From Eubacterium sp. (GTDB taxonomy: Bacteria; Bacillota; Clostridia; Peptostreptococcales; Anaerovoracaceae), in contig JAFOKI010000088.1 of NCBI GenBank assembly GCA_017419895.1, positions 1-5,778 on the forward strand: a DNA stretch of 5,778 nucleotides, given 5' to 3'. Numbering within the stretch: position 1 is the stretch's first letter; each line of letters opens with the position of its first letter. Under the pieces are notes generated by a model. The model ran no database searches. It saw nothing but the letters and a program-made list of their open reading frames with translations, and was not told where the DNA came from. Both the position numbers and the translations under genes were made by a program. Below are positions 5,637-5,778 of this stretch, piece by piece.

Positions 5637-5778
5637 TCAGTCATCCAGATGATGCTTGGTGACTTTCTTGTCTATTGTTAGGATCTCGCCTTCCGGCTCA
5701 TATTCGACCTTGATGAATGCCGAAACCTTGGGTGCGCCCGCTCTGATCGCCACGTGCTGGCACTCTTTCACGATATCC
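5637..5778 (-). CDS. Thiamine-binding protein, MTH1187/YkoF-like family, C-terminal part
   Basis: The last 46 residues and stop codon of a gene entering from the right edge. Visible are VKECQHVAIRAGAPKVSAFI followed by KVEYEP and LTIDKKV. This resembles the C-terminal strand-helix-strand of the small MTH1187-type proteins (formerly DUF77), roughly 100 residues long, in which a helix ending in GA+V is followed by an edge strand and a final DKKV-type motif. Family members bind thiamine or a related hydroxymethylpyrimidine and are often encoded beside ThiXYZ or YkoEDC transporters. The frame is open throughout and the other two frames hit early stops. The stop lies 13 nt before the permease start. 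Recognition rests on a short fragment, so the family call is likely but not certain, and the N-terminal half cannot be checked. Confidence 0.75.
   Translation of the reverse strand, partial: DIVKECQHVAIRAGAPKVSAFIKVEYEPEGEILTIDKKVTKHHLDD

Noticed and set aside
1..5778. CRISPR array, insertion sequence, tRNA or phage-like genes
   Set aside because: No regularly spaced repeats, transposase motifs, terminal inverted repeats or cloverleaf sequences were seen; the window is filled by two conserved operons.

Overview
The window looks like chromosomal DNA from a low-GC-lineage Gram-positive (Firmicutes, most likely Clostridia) with moderate GC content. Three things point there: the gene order hrcA-grpE-dnaK, a perfect CIRCE operator in front of hrcA, and a DnaK N-terminal domain that lacks the roughly 24-residue segment found after residue ~75 in Gram-negative DnaK. 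Every supported gene lies on the minus strand, so transcription runs from high to low coordinates. The assignment to Clostridia is inference; no species can be named.

Region 1 (about 2950 down to 1) is the class I heat-shock operon. A sigma-A-type promoter (-35 at 2945-2950, -10 at 2922-2927) is followed directly by CIRCE (2884-2910), then hrcA (repressor), grpE (nucleotide exchange factor) and the first 360 codons of dnaK (Hsp70), which runs off the left edge. HrcA binds CIRCE and shuts off its own operon, and GrpE recharges DnaK with ATP. hrcA and grpE are tightly coupled (2-nt gap). grpE and dnaK are separated by 128 nt that hold two copies of a small hairpin repeat with a compensatory stem change, plus a third GC-rich hairpin.

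Region 2 (5778 down to about 2998) is an ABC importer operon of the ThiXYZ/NMT1 type. In transcription order it has the C-terminal end of an MTH1187/YkoF-like thiamine-binding protein, an inner-membrane permease, a lipoprotein substrate-binding protein of the NMT1/THI5 family, and the ATPase. It ends in a textbook intrinsic terminator whose stem begins inside the ATPase stop codon. The predicted job is uptake of a thiamine-related pyrimidine (a thiamine breakdown product or precursor) for vitamin B1 salvage. The substrate is inferred from family and from the thiamine-binding neighbour. The operon's promoter, and any TPP riboswitch, would lie beyond the right edge.

The two operons are separated by a short AT-rich gap (2951-2997). 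I found no mobile element, CRISPR array, tRNA or rRNA. The window is mostly ordinary housekeeping and vitamin-salvage DNA, and I see no convincing undescribed system. The most unusual item is the hairpin repeat pair between grpE and dnaK.
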